The notes under the pieces are model-generated. The model searched no databases. It was not told where the DNA came from and saw only the letters and a list, made by a program, of their open reading frames with translations. This document shows positions 32,017 through 42,092 of a DNA stretch of 64,000 nucleotides, in pieces. Source of the stretch: Centrapalus pauciflorus (lineage: Eukaryota; Streptophyta; Magnoliopsida; Asterales; Asteraceae). The translations under genes were made by a program, and so were the position numbers. Numbering within the stretch: the stretch's first letter is position 1; the number at the start of each line of letters is the position of its first letter. The stretch spans positions 151,870 through 215,869 of the forward strand of contig JAANYP010000379.1 in NCBI GenBank assembly GCA_020465985.1, written 5' to 3'.

Positions 32017-32757
32017 TGTTGGTATATCCGGTGTGACGACTGAAGTCTAGTTTTGTTATTGATATCATGATTGTGTATGATGTTTACATTTGTATGGTAG
32101 GATCTAGACTATCATATTAAGTTCTAGGATAAGTTCTAGAAATAACTAAGTTCTAGATTATGTTCTAGAATAAGTTCTAAAATAAGTTCTAGAAATAAGT
32201 TCTAGATTAATTTCTAGAATAAGTTATAGGTGAGAATAAGTTCTAGGTGAAAACAAGTTCTAGGTGAAGATAAGTTCTAGAACAAGTTCAAAGATAAGTT
32301 CAAGAACAAGTTATAAGATAAGTTCAAGAACAAGTTCAAATATATGTTCAAGAATAAGTTCAAAGGGTAGAGTTTGAACTTAGTGAGAGTAAGTTTGTGA
32401 GGATCGTCTACACGAACTTATCAGCTATATATTGAACTTTTCATTGTGAATTCAGTATTCTTTGACGGCTCAGAGGTTCTGTCAAACTTGATAGCAAACA
32501 GAGCATCCGTTCGTTTTAGTCATAGACTTTTGTAGAAATTAGCGTTGAGAGCTTGTATAGTGCTCGTACGAACTTGAGATATTTCAAAGAGTCATTTCGG
32601 AGAAATGCACGTGTCGGGTCGTTCGTCGTAACGTCTATCATTATGTTCGTCTCTGTGTTTCCATGTGTGTGATCGATCCGTTAAACCCCTAATGTGGATT
32701 CCGCACTCGTTGGAAGGTGTCGCGTCAAGATCAGATCCGTAGGTAGGTGACCTTACA
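32017..32757 (+). repeat. CopA-1 3' LTR
   Basis: Starts TGTTGGTATATCC, ends GTGACCTTACA, aligned along its length with 20028-20740 but with many substitutions and small indels. Followed by the target duplication CAATG at 32758-32762. Confidence 0.93.
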
Positions 32758-33205
32758 CAATGAGATTGAAGGTTCTTTGTTCGGAATTCGGATGGCTTTG
32801 ATATAGGGCCATCATAACTAGGAGTCCTAATTTCTTCAAGGGTTTCCATAAGAGAAGGGATTGGGGCAAAGACAAGCCTGAATAGTGAAAAGGCTTCATC
32901 TAGGTGGCGGAGAATGTGGCGGATGGCTGCTTTTGTGATTTTGACTTGAATGCAGTCGATGGTAGAGGTGAAGCAGGGTTCGACATCAGACACAAATGTG
33001 AGATGATGCCAGAACAGTTGGAGGTAGATTTGGGGTATGGATATGACGGTGGATATGGAGTAGAAAAGTGAGTGGCCTTTGAGAATATCAAATGAGACAT
33101 CCTCGCCTTCACGGCGTAGGGTGGATACGTCAAGTTGGTAGTTGTGGGCGAAAAACTCGACAAATTGGCATTGAGGTAGTATGGACTCTTCTGGGAGTTG
33201 GGCAT
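32758..33205 (-). pseudogene. X1 ORF, N-terminal fragment
   Basis: Starts at an ATG whose complement is at 33203-33205 (MPNSQ). The first ~70 residues are Ser/Thr/Pro/Tyr-rich; a frameshift near 32990 then leads to ITKAAIRHILRHLDEAFS and SKPSEFRTKNLQSH, where CopA-1 is inserted. The frame resumes at 20027. The ITKAAIRHILRHL segment resembles ITVDLLREVLHLP of the SIRE third ORF and sits at the equivalent place before the shared RFL region. X2 (43385-45443) is a second copy. Function unknown. Confidence 0.6.
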
Positions 33206-34930
33206 TATTATTTTGGACGGGTGAATGAGGAATGGTTAAAACTACAGCGGGAATGCATCATAGATAGAATAGAATACTTAACAGAGTAAGACATTGATAC
33301 TAAGTCTGGGATAAGTGTGAAATAGAAACTGTCTGTTCTGTTTAAAGCATCGGGTGTTTATCAGTGTTTATCAGTAGAATGTGAATTCTACTTAATAAAG
33401 TCCAAAGTCAATCGTTAAGAGACCAATGTTAGAACAGACATTTTCACTCAAACACTGATCCTAATTCTAACCAATGGTAAAAAGGACTTAAAATATTTTT
33501 GGGATTTTTTATAAAAAAAATGGAAAATTGAAAAAAAATGCTAAGTGTTGAATTTCGGATGAGCCGAAGTTCGGATGAACAGTATCTGATTTCGATTCTT
33601 TCTGATATTCGAATTAAAATGCATGAGAAATTATGGAAGAGGACCGAATTCGGAGGGAAGCAGAATTCGGATGTGGACCGAATTAGGATGCACAGAGAAT
33701 AAAAATGAAAACTTATAAAAATAAATGAAAATTTCAACAATGCTGATATGAACCGAATTCGGATGCACAGTGGTCCGGATTCGGATTAACAGTGATCCGA
33801 ATTTGGATGCACAGTGTTCCGAATTTGGATGAAACAGTTGAAAATTTTGAAATTTTATAAGTAAATTCATCCGATGTCCGGAGAATCCGAACTTCGGATG
33901 GTCCGAATTCGACACTTAGAAACATTTTTGCAGCAGTTAATGTTCATGCCCAACAACGTGAACAGTTAAGAAAATGTATAAAAATGCATGAAAGTGCAGA
34001 TCCTAGAGTAAAAGCATGCAATGAACACTTTACTTAACTACATGAAGCTATAAATAACATATTTAAAGTCCTAAAGTAAGCAAAAACCGTATGAAAAACC
34101 TACGAAAATTCGAAAAATTAAAAACACTATATAAGATGTTATTTACTGAAATAAAGATGAAAAGGGCTTACTTGATATTGCAAACACTGGAATCAGCAAG
34201 AAAAACGAGGAAACATGCTGCTTGATAAGCTTGAATGGTCGGTAATGGAGATTTGGCGGTGGTGGTTGGCGACAGTTGTTTGAGAGAAAGAAGGGAGAAG
34301 GAAGCATAAAGAAGAAGAAAAGTGAGGTTTGACCATTTGACCCGCCTATTTAAATGATGGGCGGGTCGTGTCGGTTGTAAGGGTCCACATGAGAAAAGTG
34401 GAATGGGGCCAACCGGTTCAAGATTTTACCACAATCTTGGGCCAAATAAAATAAAAAGAATGAACCAAAAAGGAATAAAACGAATAAAACACATAAGCTC
34501 ATTTAAAAATCTTTTTGAATTTTTCAGACTTTTATTTGAAAAGAAAAATAATTAAGGGATATATTTTTTAGATTTTCTATAGAAATGAAATTGAGACAAA
34601 GGAAAAATAGAAAATTAAAGAAATAAAAATATTTTTGGCTTTTTGATATATTTAAAAGCACATAAAATCTTTTTGTGATTTTCTGACAAATTATATTAAA
34701 CCTAAAATTTAAAAATTAAGTAACCTACAACTTAAAGTTATAGAGACATTAAAAGCAACAAAATATACAAATTAACATCCTAAGTATACTCTCCCTCAGA
34801 TAAACACCTATCCGTTTTCCATTCTTTTTCAGATAAAGCTCTTGAACCTTTTAAGACTTTTAAGATACAGACAAACCTGGATAAATTTGCGTCACACTCG
34901 CTGATGAACAATTCATATAGCAATTTGTCA
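33206..34930 (-). promoter_or_regulatory. X1 leader/LTR region with palindromic array
   Basis: Non-coding. On the minus strand, in order: AT-rich upstream, TATA-like TTTAAATAGG (about 34345-34355), a pyrimidine-rich leader (complement of AGAGAAAGAAGGGAG, about 34275-34320), about 300 bp of spacer, then an array of GAATTCGGAT / GAATTTGGATGCACAG units (33545-33915). The layout copies that of the G1 LTR, though the motif spacing differs. LTR ends were not found. Confidence 0.5.
33545..33915 (-). repeat. CCGAATTCGG-type array in X1 leader
   Basis: About ten degenerate copies of CCGAA(T/G)T(T)CGGAT, several followed by GCACAGTG. The core is palindromic. Related in sequence to the G1 LTR arrays at 4119-4510 and 9490-9880. 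Confidence 0.75.
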
Positions 34931-34979
34931 GGATCATTAATTATTAAAGATGTACATATATAATGAAATATTGAAATTT

Positions 34980-35217
34980 AATTTTGCGACACACCACTTT
35001 AACTAGAAGGTGCATTCAACATGCCTATATTGTGTGACTTAAGTTCGTGACCTATGCCTTAAGAACTTATTCTCACAATCATGAACTTAACATGCAAATA
35101 GAAACACCATACACAATCATGAACAACCAAACATGACCTGTATTAATAAAGCCCTATCTATATTATATGACTATCTATTACATATCTAGACTGCTATCGT
35201 CACACAAGGTGTACCAA
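34980..35217 (-). repeat. inverted CopA-type LTR fragment (LTR-B)
   Basis: On the minus strand from 35217 it begins GTTGGTACACC and follows the LTR sequence at 41727 and the one read leftward from 42092 (AATAGATAGGGC, then TCATG...TGTTCATG words). It abuts plus-strand CopA-2 integrase sequence with shared GGTGTACCAAC at the join. Confidence 0.65.
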
Positions 35218-36060
35218 CGAAAAAGCTTCCAATTTGAAGACAAATGTGTGTCGTGCAAGAAAGGGAAACAACACAAGAAGTCAAACAAGTCAAAGACTTA
35301 GAACTCTATCTCCTCCACCTTTGATCTGCTACATATGGATCTCTTCGGTCCAATCAACAAAAGGAGCATAGGTGGGAGTTGGTATTGTTTAGTTATTACT
35401 GATGTTTACTCACGATTTTCATGGGTTTTCTTTTTAGGTACAAAGGACGAAACAGCAGGCACGCTGATTGGGTTCTTAGACCAAGTTGAGAACTCCTATG
35501 GGAAAAGGGTAAAACTTATCTATAAATGATAATGGAACAGAGTTCGAAAATGCAGTAATGGGTGTATATTGCCTAACAAAATGAATAATGCATCAATTTA
35601 GTGCACCATATTACCCATAAAAAAATGGGGTGGCAGAACGAAAGAACAAGACATTGATTGGGGCAGCAAGGACTCTTCTTTAGGATTCGAAGCTTCCCAC
35701 AACGTTTTGAGAGGAAGTAGTGAATTCCGCCTGTCATGTTTTAAACAGAGTCTACTGTCAAATCTTTGAACAAAGCATGTTATGAGATTTTGAATAAGCG
35801 ACCACCTAATCTAACTGGCTTTGAACCATTTTGGGGAGCCATGTACTTTGTTAAAAACGAAACATCAACCTCTGTTCGGTGAAAAGGCAGAAGAAAGATA
35901 CTTCCTAGGTTATGTCCCAAATTCACCAAAAAAGAGGGTTTTTAAAAAAACCACTGGTACTTTAGAAATTGTTTATAACATTGATGTAACCAGTTATACA
36001 CATGTGCCCCAAATAGATCCAGAATGGTTATTTGATTATGTCTCAGTGTTCGAATAATTT
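35206..36060 (+). pseudogene. pol: CopA-2 integrase, broken
   Basis: Begins in the zinc-binding region (KSFQFEDKCVSC), then DLLHMDLFGPINKRS, VITDVYSRFSWVFFLG and the LIGFLDQVENSYGKRVK segment. The catalytic Asp (NDNGTEF-like) and the Glu region (KNGVAERKN-like) can be traced at about 35525-35645 across stops and shifts. The C-terminal KKRVFKKTTGTLEIV part ends near 36057. Upstream protease and gag are missing; the left edge is a recombination junction. Confidence 0.85.
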
Positions 36061-37210
36061 AACATTCCTTTTAGTGGTGATGCATGAACTCTGGAGAATG
36101 AATTCCCAACATTCAATCTTAGTGACGAGGGTAGAGTATTTTCCAATTCGAGCATTCCCACGACAACTGAAGAAAACCTATCGACGGAAGACGGGTCCCC
36201 AACCATTGAAGAACCTTCGTCGCCTATTGTTGAGAATCAGATAAACAGTCTAGCCTCTGAAGAAAGTGATCATGAGGAGGATGTTCCGTCTGAATTCACA
36301 CCCCCACAAGGTGAAATAAGATCTAATGTGGGAGATAATCTTCAGGTCGATATAATTAAAACATCAAAAATACAAAAGGATCACCCACTTGATGATATTA
36401 TCGGGAATCCAAATGCTGGTATGAGAACTCGGAGTGATGTGAATGCTAACAAAGTGTTGTTATCGATGATAAATGACTCTAAGGTATTTCACACTTGTCT
36501 GTACTAATGTTTCATGTCTCAAGTTGAGCCGAAGAATGTACAAATGGCTCTAAAAGGAAATTCATGGGTTGAAGCAATGTAGGAGGAACTCTCACAGTTC
36601 AAGAAATTGCAAGTCTAGGAGTTAGTGCCTTTGCCTCGAGGAAAAGTTGCAATAGGGACCAAATGGGTCTTTAAGTGTAAAAGGGATGATCGAGGCATCG
36701 TTACTCGAAATACGGCAAGACTCGTAGTCAAGGGCATCAATCGAGAAGAAGGAATTGATTTCAATGAACTGTTTGCACTAGTAGCAAGGCCTGAAGCAAT
36801 CCGACTGTTTCTCGCTTTTGCATCCTTTAAAGGATTTAAAGTTTATCAGCTAGACGTCAAGAGTGCCTTCTAATACAGGTAAGTGAAGGAATTGGTGTAT
36901 GTCGAGCAACCACCAAGGTTTACTGATCCTAAGTATCCGGACAGAATGTATATATTGGATAAGGCTCTGTATGGGTTACATAAGGCACCTTAGGGCGTGG
37001 TACGAGACACTATCTACTCATCTCTTGGAAAATGGGTTCGAGAGAGGGCGTATCGATAGTACACTTCTCATTAAGAGGAGAGAGAATGATTTCTTACTGG
37101 TACAAGACTACGTGGACGGCATTATCTTTGGGTCGTCAAAAGAACAACTGTCAACAATTTTGAGAAGGTTATGAAGCCTATGTTTGAGAAGAGTGCGATG
37201 AGAGAGATGA
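36061..37210 (+). pseudogene. pol: CopA-2 linker and reverse transcriptase, broken
   Basis: An acidic linker (about 36070-36500) is followed by RT: NSWVEAM, KVAIGTKWVFKCKRD, FKVYQLDVKSAF, then ALYGLHKAP. The catalytic box reads YVDGIIFGS instead of YVDDIIFGS, so the second catalytic Asp is lost. Several stops (for example near 36582 and 36871) and frameshifts are present. Confidence 0.88.
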
Positions 37211-37935
37211 ATTTCTTTATGGGTTTACGAGTTGAACAACGATAGGAGGATATGTTCATTCATCAGACGAAGTATATCTATGAAATTTTAGAGCGCTTCA
37301 GGATGGAAGGAACAAAACTCACAGCACATTTCAGTGATGCTAATGTGGATCCGGCATTATATCTGGCCATGATCGGGTCACTTATGTATTTAACTACTTT
37401 CAAACCTGGCATTATGTTTGCTCTTTGTATTTGTGCCAGGTTTCAAACTAACCCCAATGAGATGCACATGAATGCTGTGAAGCGGATTCTGAGATACCTG
37501 AAGTTAAAACTGAAGCTGTGACTTTCGTATCGTGCTAAAGGAGATCTGGAATTGGAAGCTTACACAGACTCGGATTATGGAGGGTAACAATGGGAGGTTA
37601 TCAGTTTTTAGTGGGAGACTGGTGTCCTGGCCACATAAGAAACATACTTTGGTAGTCGTATTCTCATGCAAAGCCGAATATGTAGCTGTGGGTAGTTGCT
37701 GTTCACAGGTTCTGTGGATCCAACAACAATTACGGGATTACGGTTTGACTTACACCCATATGTCTATTAGGATAGACAACCAATCTACGATCGATATAAT
37801 TAATAATCCGGTAAAGCACCGTAAATGTAAGCACCTAGATATACACCATCATTTTATTCGTGACTTTGCTGAGAAAAACCTTATTAAATTGGTAAAAGTT
37901 CCAACGGAAGACAACTTCGTGGATCTGTTTTGAGA
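37211..37935 (+). pseudogene. pol: CopA-2 RNase H, broken
   Basis: Connection region (MIGSLMYLTTFKPGIMFAL, about 37370-37430) then RNase H: a degraded YTDSDYGG, CKAEYVAVGSCCSQVLW, then RIDNQSTIDIINNP and HLDIHHHFIRDF. It ends near 37933 with NFVDLF and a stop. It is the full-length counterpart of the region deleted in CopA-1. Confidence 0.88.
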
Positions 37936-39223
37936 AAAACCATATTAAGCACATAGATATACACAAAAGCATTTGATAGATCACGTTTTGAGTTGTTAGT
38001 CCATCTAAACGGGATGTGAAATCCAGAGTAACCTGACCTTATTAGATAATCTTTCTTTTAATTTTTTTTAAAGTTTTAGTTTGTCTTCTTAATTAATTTA
38101 CTAAAAAAAAGAGAGAAAACCATAACAATTCAAAAAATGAGAAAAATGAAAATAAAGAGAGAGGTCTTAGAGTCCAAGTGTTAAAGTTTCACACATAATG
38201 CACTAAAAAATTTCATTAATGTATTCATGTTCTAATTTGTTGGTAGGCATAAAACATGAAGGTTTTCCTAAAAGCTAATAAAACAATCCAGAGATTGTTA
38301 TATGTGTAACTAACTTAGACGTATGACTAATAGGTCTTAATTTCTGTTTTAGAGGCTCATATACAATAATTATGAATTAGGTATGTAAATCGGTGTGGGG
38401 GATGTGTGGCTTCATAAAAATACATCTTAAATAAAGAGCAAGCATGAGACGTAAAGAGAGTCAACACATGTCGCTTTGTTGTCCGTAAGTGCAGATCTGT
38501 CACCACTGTTTTGACTCAATATAGCAAGATATGTTGCTTTGTTGTACGTAAGTACAGACCTGTCACCGCTGTAGTGGCTAAAAATAAGAGGAATGCTCTA
38601 CCCTAAGACAAACTAAGACACTCTGTTGTATGTGAATACAGAACTGTGTCCGACGTTTGCCTTTTAAAGATGATTTTCAAATACCAAAAAGTCATAATGA
38701 TTCTATATCTGTCTTGATCGCAGAAGTATGTCTATGTGTGGGACACTTCAGGTAATTTCTTGATAAATAAAAAGACCAAAGGAAAATTGGAGTGTTGCGT
38801 GTTTAAATGGACAACAATACCAATAATCGGAATGGTGTGTATGTTACAACAAACAATAAATTGATGTTAAAATTCCAAAGTGTGAATGTGCAACACTAAA
38901 AGTGCATTGGAAAAGGTATCTGATTGAACCTTCTATGACTCTCTCGCAAAAATAGTTATTTTGTATTTATTTTTAAATCTTGCAATATTTTTATGTTTAT
39001 TTTTATTCTTACTTATTTTTTATTTTTTTTGCTTTATTTTATTTTTAGTTTACTAGGTAAATTTTTATTAAGTAGGATCGAGTTCAGATACTTGGATGCA
39101 TTTTAGTTTGTCGATACACCCGATGTGACAATAGCTGTCTAGTTTCGATATTCATAGTCTCTGAATCTGATAGTCTATTACGATCAATGACCAACAACTA
39201 GAAGCTATCGTCAAGGGGGAGTC
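37936..39223 (+). repeat. CopA-2 3' spacer with repeated motif and duplicated polypurine tract
   Basis: AT-rich, no gene. Two copies of the unit with CTGTCACC(A/G)CTGT near 38497 and 38560. Homologous to 25500-26700. It goes straight into the duplicated polypurine/LTR-start unit (about 39110-39223) without the extra ORF seen in CopA-1 and CopA-3. Confidence 0.6.
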
Positions 39224-39480
39224 TGTTGGTACATCCGGTGTGACGACATCAGACTAGTTTTGTTATTGATATCATGATTGTGTGTGATGTTTACATTTGT
39301 AAGGTAAGTTCGAGACTATCATATTAACTTCTAGAATAAGTTCTAGAAATAAGTTTTAGATTAAGTTCTAGAATATGTTCAAAAATAAGTTCTAGAAATA
39401 AGTTCTAGAATAAGTTATAGGTGAAAATAAGTTCTAGGTGAAAATAAGTTCTAGGTGAAGATAAGTTCTAGAACAACTTA
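39224..39480 (+). repeat. CopA LTR, 5' part only
   Basis: Starts TGTTGGTACATCC after AAGGGGGAGTC and matches the first ~260 bp of the CopA-1 LTR, including the AAGTTCTAGA array. The conserved right half (TCGCGTCAAGATC...CCTTACA) and the primer site are missing and are replaced by the tandem repeat that follows. Confidence 0.8.
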
Positions 39481-39780
39481 AAAGCTATGTTTGTAAGAAC
39501 TTATCAGGGATAAGTTCAAGGCTAAGTTCGTACGAACATATCAGGGATAAGTTCAAAGCAAAGTTCGTAAGAACATATCCTGAATAAGTTCAAAGCTAAG
39601 TTAGGAAGAATTTATATGGGATAAGTTCAAAGCTAAGTTAGTAAAAACTTATCAGGGATAAGTTCAAAGCTAAGTTAGTAAGAACTTATCAGGGATAAGT
39701 TCTAAGCTAAGTTCGTTAGAACCTATCAGAGACAAGTTCTTAGCTAAGTTCATATGAACTTATCAGGGCTAAGACCGTAC
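39480..39780 (+). repeat. tandem repeat, ~38-bp unit
   Basis: About eight head-to-tail copies of a unit made of AAGTTCAAAGCTAAGTT, then (A/C)GTAAGAACTTATC and AGGGAT. It lies where LTR end, primer site and leader would be, directly before the CopA-3 gag. Confidence 0.85.
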
Positions 39781-39846
39781 TAACTTGTTTTATATTTATT
39801 TTAAAAACTAAATAAATTAAGTTCATGAACAAAAGTTTTACGAGAA

Positions 39847-40449
39847 TGTCAAGTTTACAGAAGTTCTTGGAAATGAATCATGAAGTGGGCAAATCAAATT
39901 CACCACCTAAGCTTATGAAGATTGAAGATTATTATTAGTGGAAATATAGGTTTGCTGACTTTGCTCGTTTTAACGATATGTGTATGTGGATATGCATAGA
40001 TGAAGGGTATGTTCCCCCTACACAAGAGCTCGAGGGCAGGATGAAGGTTCTTTCCTATCAACAAATGAAGGATGAGGACAAGAAAATTTATGAAGCCGAA
40101 AATCGAGCTCTATCATCAATTAAAATGGTGTTACCTTTGGATATTCTACATACTTTTAAACATCACAGAACTTTTAAAGAGCTCTGGGAAGCTCTACAGA
40201 AGTGGTATGAGGGAAGTTCATGGGCGAGGAAAGGGAGAACTGAGTTGTTAAAAAAACATTTTGAAATCTCTAAAGGTCTGAAGAACGAGAACTTGGATGA
40301 GATTGTCACAAGGTTCTATCATCTATTAACCGAGCATGATAACCACAGGTTTGAGTATCAAGAATCAGAAAAGATCAAGAAACTTCTAGATGCGTTACCT
40401 TTAAAGTGGGAAATGTACACTGCAAGGCTCCAAAAGCGACAGAGATTAT
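39847..40449 (+). pseudogene. gag: CopA-3 gag N-terminal part
   Basis: MSSLQKFLEMNHEVGKSN start at 39847, collinear with CopA-1 gag from 21399. UBN2-type domain to the KLLDALPLKWEMYT segment near 40420. One TAG near 39937. The frame ends at about 40449 where the sequence jumps to the extra ORF. Confidence 0.86.
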
Positions 40450-40454
40450 AGAAG

Positions 40455-41095
40455 AAGAAATAATGTGAGCCTTGGCCGGATTAGAAGAAGAAAAGTTAAA
40501 ATTTGATTTTTTAGACTTCTTAGAATAGGAGGATCTTGAGGAAGGCGAGTTTATTCCTGAAGATGTACCTGATTAGAAATCCGATGATGAAATAATAGTA
40601 GACGAAGATGATGAAGTTGTTATAGATAAGAATGTGATAGACGTTGATATGCTGAGATGTGCATCTAATGATGAATCAGAATCTGATTTGCCTGACAAGG
40701 AGCATACAAAAGCATAAAAAAGAAGATTGTGGTTTAAGAAAGAAGACAAGAAAGCGGACTTGGCAATAAAGAAGAAGATGAAACTGCTAAGTCCAGAAAA
40801 GTTATCTGGTGGAATCCAAAGCTGGTTCTTTGATAGAGAACTACAGCTTTTCATCTTAAAGAGAAGAGACAGGCTGTAGTACTTGAGAAGAAGGCTAAAA
40901 GCCAATGAGAGTTGCCCAGAATGGTACTAACATGAGAGAAAACATTCCTTCTTTTCAGAATTCCAGTCCTGCGGGAGGGGTACTTTTTTTTGCCTTCTGA
41001 CTGAGATCTTTTTTATACGGCGGGCTTTCTCTCGTAAAGCCAAAGCTTTTACTCGAGGGGGTGCCCCTGGCCCAGTGAATATCGCCTATTCTTTC

Positions 41096-41130
<35 letters not shown>

Positions 41131-41629
41131 GGACTCCCGATCTATGTCATATTAACCGATTCACCGACATTTAAAGGAGTTAGCTTGGAAGGATCTCATT
41201 AACCAAGGAGACGACCCTTACGCTAAAGTTATTGCAAAGATTATCAAAAGGGAAGGTTGGTCTGGAAGGTTTGAGAGGCTGAATCCAAGTGTTGGTAAAA
41301 GAGTCATGGACAAAAGAAGAATAGATCCTCTGTCTAGCAGGCCATGGATTAAAATGTTTTACAAACCTGTTATATGCTTGAAGAAGGTCTCGTTAAAGAC
41401 TATGCCAGAAGATGTTCTGAGTAACTTGATGTGGTGGTACGTTGATAACAAGACAGTTGAGGCTAAAATGGAGGATAATGATGCGAAGGTCATTTTGAAA
41501 GTATTTGATCCATTACATCTTTTAAACCTCTCTCAGGGTTATTTGCAGAAACTTCATGAGCAACCAATTTTATTTCATGAAGGTTGTAGTTCAGAAGCCA
41601 AAAAATACCAGAGAGTGGTTAAAGTCTGA
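40455..41629 (+). pseudogene. CopA-3 extra ORF (after internal deletion), best-preserved C-terminus
   Basis: Starts in the acidic part (about 40500-40700) homologous to 27150-27330 of CopA-1. A basic Lys-rich run follows (40705-40890), then an inserted organellar fragment (40957-41140), then the well-kept C-terminal ~145 residues: GWSGRFERLNPSVGKR, MDKRRIDPLSSRPWIKMFY, SNLMWWYVDNKTVEAK and LLNLSQGYLQKLHEQP, stop at 41627-41629. No known domain recognised. It is followed by a polypurine-like AAGGGGTAG (about 41712) and an LTR start, so it occupies the same place as the SIRE third ORF. Confidence 0.65.
40957..41140 (+). other. organellar DNA insert with small-subunit rRNA fragment
   Basis: 41097-41135 carries the universally conserved small-subunit rRNA block GATCAGCCACACTGGGACTG followed by AGACACGGCCCGGACTCCC. 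The GGCCCGG variant fits my memory of plant mitochondrial 18S rRNA. The preceding ~140 bp is GC-rich and not CopA-like, and may be other mitochondrial DNA. The insert is absent from the corresponding region of CopA-1. Confidence 0.75.
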
Positions 41630-41726
41630 ATTGAACAGGGTTCACATGCTGTTAGTATTTTAAATAGGCCTAGTTCTATAGATCAATGAATATCAACTAC
41701 ATTTTATCGTCAAGGGGTAGTCTGTT
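41630..41726 (+). promoter_or_regulatory. CopA-3 polypurine-tract region
   Basis: TATCGTCAAGGGGTAGTC ends right before TGTTGGTACACCC at 41727. It aligns with the CopA-1 and CopA-2 polypurine region; one purine is replaced by T. Confidence 0.7.
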
Positions 41727-42092
41727 GGTACACCCGGTGTGATGACAACAGTCTGGTATTGTAATAGATAGTCAGTTGTAATAGATTGGGCCTTATTAAT
41801 ACAAGTCATGATTGTTTGTTCATATTTATGTCTTAAGTTCATGATTGTGTATTGTGTTCATGTTTTCACTTTATGTTCATGATTGCTAGATAAGTTAATG
41901 AGATATGAACATATGAAGATAAGTTCATGAGGCATGAACTTATGTGGATAAGTTCATGAGGCATGCACTTTTGAAGACAATACAGAATCATGAACTTAAG
42001 ACATAGATATGAACAAACCATCATGACTTGTATTTATAAGGCCCTATCTATTACAAAACTAGACTGTTGTTGTCACACCGGGTGTACCAACA
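41727..42092. repeat. head-to-head pair of LTR-B fragments (366-bp inverted repeat)
   Basis: The left arm starts TGTTGGTACACCCGGTGTGA at 41727; the right arm ends TCACACCGGGTGTACCAACA at 42092. The arms match for roughly 110-150 bp each, with substitutions and an ~18-bp length difference. The centre has repeated TAAGTTCATGAGGCATG. The left arm is the expected 3' LTR of CopA-3, truncated. Confidence 0.8.

Larger units (their letters stand above)
20028..32757 (+). mobile_element. copia retrotransposon CopA-1, with nested CACTA and internal deletion
   Basis: LTRs at 20028-20740 and 32017-32757, primer site at 20743, polypurine tract at 32006-32014, and target duplication CAATG at 20023-20027 and 32758-32762. 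The order is gag, protease, GAG-pre-integrase, start of integrase, then a deletion to the very end of pol, a long 3' spacer and an extra ORF. The extra ORF is split by a CACTA transposon. LTR divergence is visibly high, roughly 7-10% over stretches I aligned by eye, so it is much older than G1. It inserted into the X1 ORF. Relatives lie at 35206-39480, 39847-41870 and 62557-64000. Confidence 0.93.

Noticed and set aside
34980..42092. A single minus-strand LTR element bounded by LTR starts at 35217 and 42092
   Set aside because: The interior is plus-strand CopA sequence and no polypurine tract precedes 35217 on the minus strand; rearrangement fits better.
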